From the NCBI GenBank assembly GCA_961205875.1, contig OY540815.1:4340001-4404000 (forward strand): a stretch of DNA of 64,000 nucleotides, written 5' to 3'. Positions 54,778 through 64,000 of the stretch are shown piece after piece (position 1 is the stretch's first letter; each line of letters begins with the position of its first letter). The stretch is from Sialis fuliginosa. Its lineage: Eukaryota > Arthropoda > Insecta > Megaloptera > Sialidae. Below the pieces are notes generated by a model. The model ran no database searches. It was not told the DNA's origin and saw only the letters and a program-made list of their open reading frames with translations. The position numbers and the translations under genes are program-made.

Positions 54778-54781
54778 TTAT

Positions 54782-55616
54782 ACATATTGTTCCCAGTATG
54801 TAGGTGTTGAGCAAAAAAAGATACATTCATTTTGGTTTTTGTTATTTTTTTTAAAATGAAGTGCTTACTTAATATGGTTGTATCTTTTGAACTAAAGAAC
54901 TAACAAACTTTTGTCATGGACCTAAATTGTTTAAAATCGAACAATACAAATGATAATTTTTAATGAATTATAATACAAACACTTAAAAATGCATATTAAG
55001 TCAAATATTTAAAAAAAAAAAACAAAATGTAGGTACTCTCTTTAGGTTCTTACATAGGTACATTTGAAAAGAAAAGATTTTTTTGTTTAGTCATTTAAGT
55101 GAACCTTTCTGTACAAAAACCAAGTTTTGGAATTACCCCAAAAAAATTATTTACCTGCCTGGGAGAAGATGTTTAAATTTGCTATACACATTATTAGCCC
55201 AGTCAAATAAACATAAATTTAAACAACTATCGGAAACTAATTCAGACCAAAATGATTTTTGGTAAAAATCTTCTACTAGTGACCCTGGTTATTTTCCAAA
55301 ATGTTCAAGTTGATCCGAGTTGTGCTAACGTCATCATCTTAAAAAATGGTGAATGGGTCACATTTTACCACAGTTTTTCGCGTTTTGATCTGAAACCGTA
55401 CGTTCTACGAAAACATAGCAAACTTTTTTTGTAGAGAATATAATTTACTATAAAATAAGATCAAGGTTATTAAAATCAGTTATATATTAACGTAAGGAGC
55501 ACTGTGGCTTTTAAAAAACATAATTAACTAAAAAACATTTTTTGCATTTTTTTCGATTTTAGTTGACCCTGATGCTATTTCGAAATTATATTTGAAGTAC
55601 AAGATGGAATTATACA
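54782..55616. other. AT-rich sequence, no gene seen
   Basis: Frames at 55083-55434 have no domain. The Gypsy remnant does not visibly continue here. Confidence 0.4.
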
Positions 55617-55618
55617 TA

Positions 55619-56982
55619 GGGGAGAGCAGGTAGGCTTCGTACACAGGGAGCATTCGTACAGTGGAGATATCTACGCTATTCAATACATTGACGTGTTCGC
55701 GTTTGTGTGTGTGTGACTCCCACTCATACACACCGGGTACCTGCAAGGTGGGGCGACAATACGGTCACCGGCTTCGATGGAGCAATTCGATAAGTGTTTT
55801 TGCTCTGCGTAAGTATTTTTTGTTTTCATCTTTGAACACGCTTGGCTGATATAAGTAATGCTCGAATTATAAAAGTGATTTATTATAGTTTATGCCTTAA
55901 AATCTTGGTTTAATATTTAAATAGTCATTTTACCCCAACTATAACGATAATTTTTATTCCAAATTCATTTGTTGATTTCTCAGGTTGGGGTACCTTCGTG
56001 CAGTTATGAGTGGGGTAGATTCGTACTGTACGAATCCTCCTCTACTAGATAATAGGTACCAGTACTTATTGTACTTATACCTATAGGTAATTCTGTTCAC
56101 ATTTCACGAAAAACACAACTCGATTTTATGTTTTAAGTGACTGCAAAAAGATTGTTCACCAACAACCAAAGATGAAGCGACCGTTTACATATCAGATGTG
56201 GTATGTATATTGCCGTCACCAAAACCTGCTTTGACAGCAAGAACAGCCCACATATATAGCTTTGAAAAAGACCTATCTATGTACATATAATGATGGATAG
56301 TTCAATCTTTTTTTTTGATAAGTTTAAGACCTGTTAATCTTATGATATTATTAATTTATTAGTACCTTTGTTAATGAAAAAAATAAATAAAAGTGTTATG
56401 TTACATAAATATTTTTAGGACTTAGTAGTTATAAGTATTAAAGTACTTAAGTACTTAAAACAATATTTTTTCATTATTACTACATTAATACTTTAAACGC
56501 AAGAATTGTTAGTTATTACTACACGAAGGTTGATTCTATTCATTAGTTCCTTTATTTGAAAATGTAAAAAATATTAACTGTGTTATATATTTATGTCTAA
56601 GCAATTATAAGTACTTTAAATACAATAATTGTTAGTTTACTACATGAAGGCTGATTCTGTGTTAACTTTGATCTCGATAAATGACTTTAATACATTGAAT
56701 AAATGGCATTTTCTTTGACTGTACGGAGGTTCCCCACTATGTACGAATGTGCCCCACACTATGCACGAAGCTACCCCATGCACGGGGTGCTTTCGTACGT
56801 TTTTCATTTTTTAGGAAAACTACCGTAGCTTCTCCATGCTGCTTTATATGAAAACTACACTTCACAGTATTAAAGCCAGATATATGGGTAATATAGCGGT
56901 ATTAAAATAATTTTGTAATAGCTCATAGTTTTTTTTTATAAGGCTCAGAGTAAAAAGTGTACGAATCCTACCTGCTCTCCCC
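55619..56982 (+). mobile_element. TA-GGG element with iterated terminal motif, 1364 bp
   Basis: TA then GGGGAGAGCAGGTAGGCTTC; the right end is its near-perfect inverse before TA (56983-56984). Motifs pairing a GTACGAA/TTCGTAC core with a nearby GGGG/CCCC block recur in both orientations near 55650, 55985, 56014, 56728, 56755 and 56790, and at the right end. The layout parallels 7222-8171. A short coding-like remnant lies at 56141-56290. Pogo-type is a reasonable guess from TA target and remnant; not proven. Confidence 0.82.
56141..56290 (+). pseudogene. Possible transposase C-terminal remnant
   Basis: A 49-codon frame ending in TAA reads LQKDCSPTTKDEATVYISDV and then CILPSPKP, with balanced codon use unlike chance frames nearby. 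Pogo/jerky-type transposases often have a Leu-Pro-x-Pro-Lys segment near the C-terminus, so this may be such a tail. It lies inside a TIR element, so a host gene is unlikely. Match made by eye only. Confidence 0.3.
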
Positions 56983-56998
56983 TATTTTTAATGTTTAA

Positions 56999-59900
56999 CT
57001 GCAAAGGCTGTAGCCGGGTAGCAATGTAAAATCGGCCTCAACACGGATTTGGCTAATTTTTATTGTGAATGTTGCTCTTTATGTGAGCATTCTTATGCCC
57101 AATTATTAGCCTCCAAAAGTTGATAGTTTTTGAAAAAAAAATTATTTTCAATTTTTCAAAAATATTTTTTTTAAGAAAATTTTTTTTTGATTAAGTTCAA
57201 ACTATGGTACAATGTAAAAGTTGATAAGGTGCATATCAGGTAATATTTTTAAGAAGCTGCGCATACTCTATCAAATAAAATTTTTTTTTTTAAATTTTGA
57301 AAAAAAAAATTTTTTTGGTTGTGGTTGAGCGACAACTTCAGATATTTAATGAAATAATCTTCATACTTTAGTATTACACCCTACCAAGTTTGAAAAGAAT
57401 CGAAGTGGTAGAACATACTTAAAAAAATTAAAATCAATGGAAGTCAATATTAACATGTACAAATGCTATAGAAATAATGTAATATAAAAATAATATAAAA
57501 ATGATATAAAAACAGTTATTTAAATAAAATTAACTCGAAATATTCAATAAAAACGCTTCTGTCTCCCACTACCCGTTTGTCTTACCGTCTTGAACATACA
57601 TACATTTTTTATGGTGATATACACATTTAGTCCAAGCCACTACATGAAATTGAGTTTCTTGAAGTACTTCGTATAACATTTTGCAAACAAAGCTATTAAG
57701 AGTATTTTGGCCCTGCTGAATCCGAAAATCCCTGTTACCAAGCCGAAACATTTACCGGAAGTCAATATGAAAAATGGCGACCAATATGGCGTCCAAACAA
57801 TAATTTTTTTATTTTTGGCAGGCTTTTGAACAAAATTAACATATTTAGTTGTTGTATGCTACCCTTATATGAAATTTAAAATTTGCTTTCTTTCTCCCCA
57901 AAATACAATTTAAACCCTTTCTATGTACCTAGTATGTAAAACCAACTGTTCTTATTGTATTTCTTTAACTTTAAAATAATATAAGTGAGGTGGAATTATG
58001 TAAAATAACAAAATTATTCGTTTTTAAGTACGAGGGTTTTTTAGGGGCGCCTAAGCATCCCATATACACTCATCCAAACAATTAAAGGAACAAGAATTTA
58101 AACATTTTTTTGGGTGTTTTTTGAAGTGCTGTATCTTTGTGAAAAATGGTCGTATCGAAATAAAACAAAAAGCATTTTAAAGCGTCAAGTTTCTAGTTTT
58201 GAGATTTTTTAGCATAATTTTTTTTGAGTTACGGTTATTGCGCAATCAAAAGAAATAGTGGGACAAAAAAAATTTCAAATTTTTTAAATTTTTTTTAAGG
58301 GTCCTCGGGCTTGGGAAATTTTTTATCAGTTAAACCAATGCATTGGTCAGTTAACTTGTTTATTCAGCTTTAATTTGCTTTTTTTTGGTCTCTCAATTTT
58401 TTTTCGCCGAGATATCTGCCTTTAAATGAAAAATGATTCTTTTGTCTTCGATCATCAATATATCAGCAACTAATGATTAAACAGTAAATTTAAGGGCAGT
58501 TTTAAAAACTTGAATAAATTTCCTACAACACCCTTTCATGACTTTATTAGAAAAAAAATTTTTTTTACCCTCACCATTAGTGTGAAAAAGTACAAAAAAA
58601 TGACATTTTATGTTCTTTTAGTAAATCTATCGCTACTTTACAAATATTGATGGGAAGATTAATGTTGCCAGGTGATTTTACAGCATAATGTACCTCCAAC
58701 AGCCCTGTAAATTTTTAAATTGATCCATCGAACCGTTTTTCCGAACCGACTGATCAAATTTTGCTTGCGTATTAATTCGATTCCAGCATGCGAGACAAAA
58801 TTATTTTACAATTTCGTACGGTTCCCGCTGCGAAAGAATTAATTAATGCAATTAATTCAAGATGAGTAAAATAATGGTACGCAAAAGCCGAATCGAGTCA
58901 AAATGAGTCAGTATTGTTTCTTGAAATGTTTTAAAAATTTTGAAAAAAAAATTCAAAATTAAAAAAAAAAAAAATTTTTAATTTTTTGGAATTTTTTTTC
59001 TCCATTTCAAATTTAACAAGTAACTAATGCAAAACTGTAAATAAAATAAAAAATCGAAAATCGTTTTCTACATTTTGATGATGATTACACAATGTTATGT
59101 TCCAGTCTGTTACACAATACACATGTTCCTTTAATTGTTTTGTAAAACTTTGATCAATCGGTCCGGAAAAACGGTTCGATGGATCAATTTAAAAATTTAC
59201 AGGGCTGTTGGAGGTATATTAAGCTGTAAAATCACCTGGCAACATTAATCTTCCCATCAATATTTGTAAAGTAGCGATAGATTTACTAAAAGAACATAAA
59301 ATGTCATTTTTTTGTACTTTTTCACACTAATGGTGAGGGTAAAAAAAATTTTTTTTCTAATAAAGTCATGAAAGGGTGTTGTAGGAAATTTATTCAAGTT
59401 TTTAAAACTGCCCTTAAATTTACTGTTTAATCATTAGTTGCTGATATATTGATGATCGAAGACAAAAGAATCATTTTTCATTTAAAGGCAGATATCTCGG
59501 CGAAAAAAAATTGAGAGACCAAAAAAAAGCAAATTAAAGCTGAATAAACAAGTTAACTGACCAATGCATTGGTTTAACTGATAAAAAATTTCCCAAGCCC
59601 GAGGACCCTTAAAAAAAATTTAAAAAATTTGAAATTTTTTTGTCCCACTATTTCTTTTGATCGCGCGATAACCCTAACTCAAAAAAAATTATGCTAAAAA
59701 ATCTCAAAACTAGAAACTTGACGCTTTAAAATGCTTTTTGTTTTATTTCGATACGACCATTTTTCACAAAGATACAGCACTTCAAAAAACACCCAAAAAA
59801 AATGTTTAAATTCTTGTTCCTTTAATTGTTTGGATGAGTGTATTTTATTATATTGCATTATATTATTTTATTATACATTTATATTAATATTATTTAAATA

Positions 59901-60721
59901 CAAAATTACACATTTAGTGATCCATCGTGTAGTTTTACTACCCTTATATTAAATTAAATATTTTCACCTACCCTCTCTTCCAGTGCAATCCAACAACGGA
60001 AAAAAGTATATTGAAATAGTTTTGTTATATGAATTATTTCAAGAAACTCTATTTCGTGTAAAGTGGCGTAGACTATATGTGTAATGTGTATATCACCATA
60101 AGAAATGTATATATGTTCAAGACGGTAAGACAAACGGGCAGTGGGAGACAGAAGCGTTTTTATTGAATATTTCGAGTTAATTTTATTTAAATAACTGTTT
60201 TTATATCATTTTTATATTATTTTGATATTACATTAAATTATTTCTATAGCATTTGTACATGTTAATATTGACTTCCATTGATTTTAATTTTTTTTAAGTA
60301 TGTTCTACCACTTCGATTCTTTTCAAACTTGGTAGGGTGTAATACTAAAGTATGAAGATTATTTCATGAAATATCTGAAGTTGTCGCTCAACCACAACCA
60401 AAAAAATTTTTTTTTCAAAATTTAAAAAAAAAAAATTATTTGATAGAGTATGCGCAGCTTCTTGAAAATATTACCTGATATGCACCTTATCAACTTCTAC
60501 ATTGTACCATAGTTTGAACTTAATCAAAAAAAAATTTTCTTAAAAAAAAAATATTTTTGAAAAATTGAAAATAATTTTTTTTTTCAAAAACTATCAACTT
60601 TTGGAGGCTAATAATTGGGCATAAGAATGCTCACATAAAGAGCAACATTCACAATAAAAATTAGCCAAATCCGTGTTGAGGCCGATTTTATATTGCTATC
60701 CGGCTACAGCCTTTAGCATAG
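56999..60721. mobile_element. 3.7-kb TTAA-flanked palindromic element with a nested palindrome
   Basis: TTAA lies at 56995-56998 and 60722-60725. Arms start near AAAGGCTGTAGCCGG and run about 660 bp (to 57664 and from about 60044), including CAACACGGATTTGGCTAATT, GGCTAATAATTGGGCATAAG, ACAACTTCAGATATTT and GTTCAAGACGGTAAGACAAA. Between the arms lie unique segments (57665-58064, 59843-60043) and the inserted hairpin 58067-59840. No transposase frame. Confidence 0.85.
58067..59840. mobile_element. 1.77-kb mariner-type hairpin element
   Basis: TA then CACTCATCCAAACAATTAAA, mirrored before TA (59841-59842). Arms of about 695 bp are almost identical (GGGTCCTCGGGCTTGGGAAA, CAGCCCTGTAAATTTTTAAA). 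The spacer, about 58764-59144, holds an extra inverted copy of the tip motif, GTTCCTTTAATTGTTT (about 59126-59141). It is inserted off-centre in the larger palindrome 56999-60721. Confidence 0.92.
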
Positions 60722-60725
60722 TTAA

Positions 60726-61546
60726 CGGGAGCACATTTTAAAAAATGTTCTGTATCTACGAGTAGAACTTAGTTCTGCGTCATTTGGGTGTAGTATCTAC
60801 GTTTCGGAGATATTCCGATTTTTATAAACTCTCAAAATTGTTTCTTTCAACCCTGATTGCAGGGTTTACTCAACACCTAGGAATGAGGACTTTTCAGAAA
60901 ATACTCCTCAAAACTATCTCTAAATCCATGAAAAATCCCTAAACTTTTGAAATTATTTTGATCTTTTGCACAAGTTTCCTGAACTATTTTACTAGTACTG
61001 TATCACCTACTTGAATATTTTTTTATTTTTTATTTCTATTGTAATTTCAAAGTTTTCGTTCTTCATAATTTTATAAAGACCGGATTATATGCAACAAAAA
61101 ACGTTAATATATGCATGCAAATATGCACAAAAAAGGTCAAAATATGCAGTAAAACGACCAAAATATGCAACTTTTTTTCTGTAAAACACATATTTAAAAA
61201 CAAGAATATTAACTACAAAAAAAATACTACACCGAACACAATTCCCTTGTAATTAACGTACTAAACAGTCTATAATACATCATATACTCGTAACAGATAT
61301 AATTTTGTAACAAGTGACAACAACAAAAATTTCATGTCACGAATTTTAATAAAATTGAAATATGTTGTTACATTTGATATAAAAATAATGCCTCACTAAC
61401 AATTTTACAAAACTTTGCATAATATGGAATTTATAGCAGATTTAAAAAAAGTTATTATTGCAAATATACCTATTTTAAAATATAGACGAAAATAATAGCT
61501 CGTGGTGGAACAATCAAATTTCAGGCGATAAATATAAATATGTATA
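60726..61546. other. AT-rich sequence with an ATATGCA cluster, no gene seen
   Basis: Between about 61087 and 61172 AATATGCA or ATATGCA occurs five times, including ATGCAAAT (octamer-like). No coding frame. Confidence 0.45.
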
Positions 61547-63232
61547 CAGGGTTACTGGTAATTCGATACATTTCTTTTAAGGGGTAATAGTAGAGATAAC
61601 AAGTAACCATTTGAACCCAATATTGCCTTATACAAATGTTAACCGTTACTGAAATATTTAAAATTTTAGAATTTTTCAAAAATATCCCAAATTTCAACTT
61701 TAAACTCATTTTTTTTTTTTTTAATACACAGTTTTTTGTTTTTTTTTGCTTCTGATACTCAGACAATATGCCGGTACTTTGTTAGAAAGAACAAAATTAG
61801 TACAATTTACTTAAACTTCGACACAGTGCCTCGAAACTCTAACACTTCGATATTTTTTATAAGTTTTTTTTTGTTTAAAATGCAAATTCTCCAAAAAAAT
61901 CACTAACTAATTTAATGTATAAAGTCTTTTAAAAACTGCCTTATCTTTCTAGCTATCCAATGAGATACAAATGTGATTAAAAAAAACTCTCTACTTAGGA
62001 GGAATAAGTCTCAGAAACGAAACAGATCGCAAATTGTTAAAATAGCACGCGAGGGTTATTTACACAAACGTGTTGATTTTAACAAAATAATAACAAACAT
62101 CTGGTTTGAAAAAAATAACTTTTATTATTTTTACAAATCCTGCTTAATTTGAGAACCTCTATTTCTAATGCAGGCTCTATATCTACGCCGTACTTCAGTT
62201 CTGGTGACTATTGATATCAGATTATTTCTAGCTATCCAACGAAATAAAAATGTTTTAAATTTTTACGCATACAATAATAAAAACTACTATGACAAAACTG
62301 ATACTATCATAGATAAGTAAACAAACAAACGAAAACACATTTTAATTGTTGCACAAAATCACAACAATTAAAAATTTCACATGCATACAGACAGCGGTAG
62401 ATTCAAAATACAGCTACATCAGCGCTATGGTGAGCGTAGTGAAATTTTTCATCCTTTTCATATAAAGTTATCATATCATAATATGCTCTGTGATAGTAGT
62501 TTTTATTATTGTATGCGTAAAAATTTAAAACATTTTTATTTCGTTGGATAGCTAGAAATAATCTGATATCAAGAGTCACCAGGACTGAAGTACGGCGTAG
62601 ATGTAGAGCCTGCATTAGAAATAGAGGTTCTCAAATTGAGCAGGATTTGTAAAAATAATAAAAGTTATTTTTTTCAAACCAGATGTTTGTTTTATTTTGT
62701 TAAAAACAAACACGTTTGTGTAAATAACCCTCGCGTGCTATTTTAACAATTTGCGATCTGTTTCGTTTCTGAGGCTTATTCCTCCTAAGTAGAGAGTTTT
62801 TTTTAATAACATTTGTATCTCATTGGATAGCTAGAAAGATAAGGCAGTTTTTAAAAGACTTTGTACATTAAATTAGTTAGTGATTTTTTTGGAGAGTTTG
62901 CATTTTAAACAAAAAAAAACTTTTAAAAAATATCGAAGTGTTAGAGTTTCGAGGCACTGTGTCGAAGTTTAAGTAAATTGTACTAATTTTGTTCTTTCTA
63001 ACAAAGTACCGGCATATTGTCTGAGTATCAGAAGAAAAATAAAAAAAAAACTGTGTATTAAAAAAAAAAATGAGTTTAAAGTTGAAATTTGGGATATTTT
63101 TGAAAAATTCTAAAATTTTAAATATCTCAGTAACGGTTAACATTTGTATAAGGCAATATTGGGTTCAAATGGTTACTTGTTATCTCTACTCTTACCCCTT
63201 AAAAGAAATGTATCGAATTACCAGTAACCCTG
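61547..63232. mobile_element. 1.69-kb hairpin element (CAGGGTTACTGG ends)
   Basis: TATA then CAGGGTTACTGGTAATTCGA, mirrored before TATA. Arms of about 745 bp (61547-62291 and about 62490-63232) carry GGTTCAAATGGTTACTTG, CGAGGCACTGTGTCGAAGTT, ATCCAATGAGATACAAATGT and GTACGGCGTAGATxTAGAGC in inverted order. Spacer about 200 bp. Frames at 61521-61766, 62403-62615 and 62877-63143 are shadows of the palindrome. Confidence 0.9.
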
Positions 63233-63333
63233 TATAAAACCAATCACCTGACAATTGCTGTCAACTCTGTCACTATATCTATATGCCTAGTAATATGCCT
63301 AGTTACATGGTATTTTTTGTTTTTAGATGTATA

Positions 63334-64000
63334 CAGGGTGGGGAATTTACAGATTATTATCTCAGAATCATCGCATATTTGAAAAAAATGTTTCAATCAA
63401 AAAATGTTTGGTTGTAAGGAGGTAATCGAATAGTAATATTTAATTGCTATTTTAACGTGGCCTTTAAGGTTATTTGAAGGTCAACATCATTTTTTTAAAT
63501 ATAAACCTACAGTTTGTTATTTAGTAATCCTATTCTACGTAAAAAAACACGAATCTTTCATTGAAAACTTTTTTTTCAACAATATTAGCATTCCAAGGTA
63601 TATAACAAAATAATTCGAGATTTGATAAAATCACAAATTGTTACTAAATTCAGCCTTGCGTTTTTGAAAACAGGGTAAAACTTCACTTTTCGATATTTTG
63701 ATTATAAATCAAAAACTAAACAGAATTGGACAATTTCGCAAAAATTTTTTTTGTAGAAAATTGAATTTCCCATCCAAATGGATGATTTAAAGAAATTTAA
63801 AAAAATATTTATAAAATAAATATTTAAAAAATCGAAAAAATAAATCATAATATTTTCAAATTTTTAAAATCGAAATTAAAAATGTCAACATATTTTTATG
63901 TTTCAAGGTTTATATAGTATATTTATACAATTTTCAGAAAGATGTGTGTGTGTATGTATGTGGTCATTTTTTTGAACGTAAAAAATGACACCTACATACG
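63334..64000 (+). mobile_element. Left part of another CAGGGTG-ended element, cut by the window end
   Basis: GTATA then CAGGGTGGGGAATTTACAG, the same type of tip as 43821 and 16884. No right end within the window. Confidence 0.45.

Noticed and set aside
54782-54840. Continuation of the Gypsy pol frame on the far side of the hairpin
   Set aside because: Joining across the TTAT site brings an in-frame stop and no recognisable integrase sequence follows, so the remnant probably ended at or near the hairpin site.
55083-55434. Two consecutive 60-codon frames
   Set aside because: They overlap in different frames, lack domains and have no supporting splice or promoter signals.

Overview
The window looks like an insect (at least arthropod) nuclear intergenic or intronic region. 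It is very AT-rich with no dense gene layout. It carries several dispersed repeats typical of insect genomes: starts resembling ACTGTGCCCGTGGCTTCGC, GGCCAAGTGC...GGTTCCGTA blocks, a GAAGTCGGTT tail, and CTGTCTGTC-type runs. The insect order cannot be fixed from the sequence. I found no complete host protein gene, rRNA or tRNA. Nearly all short open frames lie inside repeats.

What the window does hold is a dense, nested collection of transposable elements, many with intact boundaries. Seven insertions have TIRs plus an 8-bp target-site duplication (TSD), six perfect and one 7/8, hAT-like: 1595-2204, 10281-10789, 14855-15276, 28661-28950, 40130-40413, 43546-45672 and 47229-48039. An eighth with an 8-bp TSD is a foldback at 19630-20149. 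A piggyBac-like element flanked by TTAA (2399-4186) carries a decayed, internally deleted transposase and two short hairpin retroposons. TA-flanked elements include a three-member family of AGGTACTGG ends, mariner-like elements (27027-27525, 36783-37389, 58067-59840) and three elements beginning TA-GGG whose terminal motif is repeated many times inside (12662-13238, 7222-8171, 55619-56982). There is also a Harbinger-like MITE with a 3-bp TSD (27961-28244), a Helitron-like 3' end (about 23793-23826) and a Ty3/Gypsy 3' remnant with its LTR (52537-53205).

The most striking structures are giant hairpins: 16884-18060, 43821-45336, 48275-49519, 53206-54777, 56999-60721 (with a second palindrome, 58067-59840, nested inside) and 61547-63232. 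Most arms are about 460 to 850 bp and some pairs are almost identical. Any read-through transcript would fold into long dsRNA, so this stretch is a candidate source of hairpin-derived small RNA.

Layout: 0-10 kb, piggyBac-like element, dispersed repeat A, TA-GGG element. 10-20 kb, hAT insertion in repeat A, a hAT pair member, nested foldbacks with promoter-like arms, a 1.2-kb hairpin. 20-35 kb, repeat A copies, Helitron end, mariner, Harbinger and hAT MITEs, two weak candidate host exons (22194, 27622). 35-43 kb, SINE-like repeats interrupted by a mariner-like and a hAT element. 43-64 kb, almost continuous large hairpins, a Gypsy remnant and a 1.36-kb TA-GGG element. The genes do not form a pathway; the functional story is insertion history and possible RNA output.
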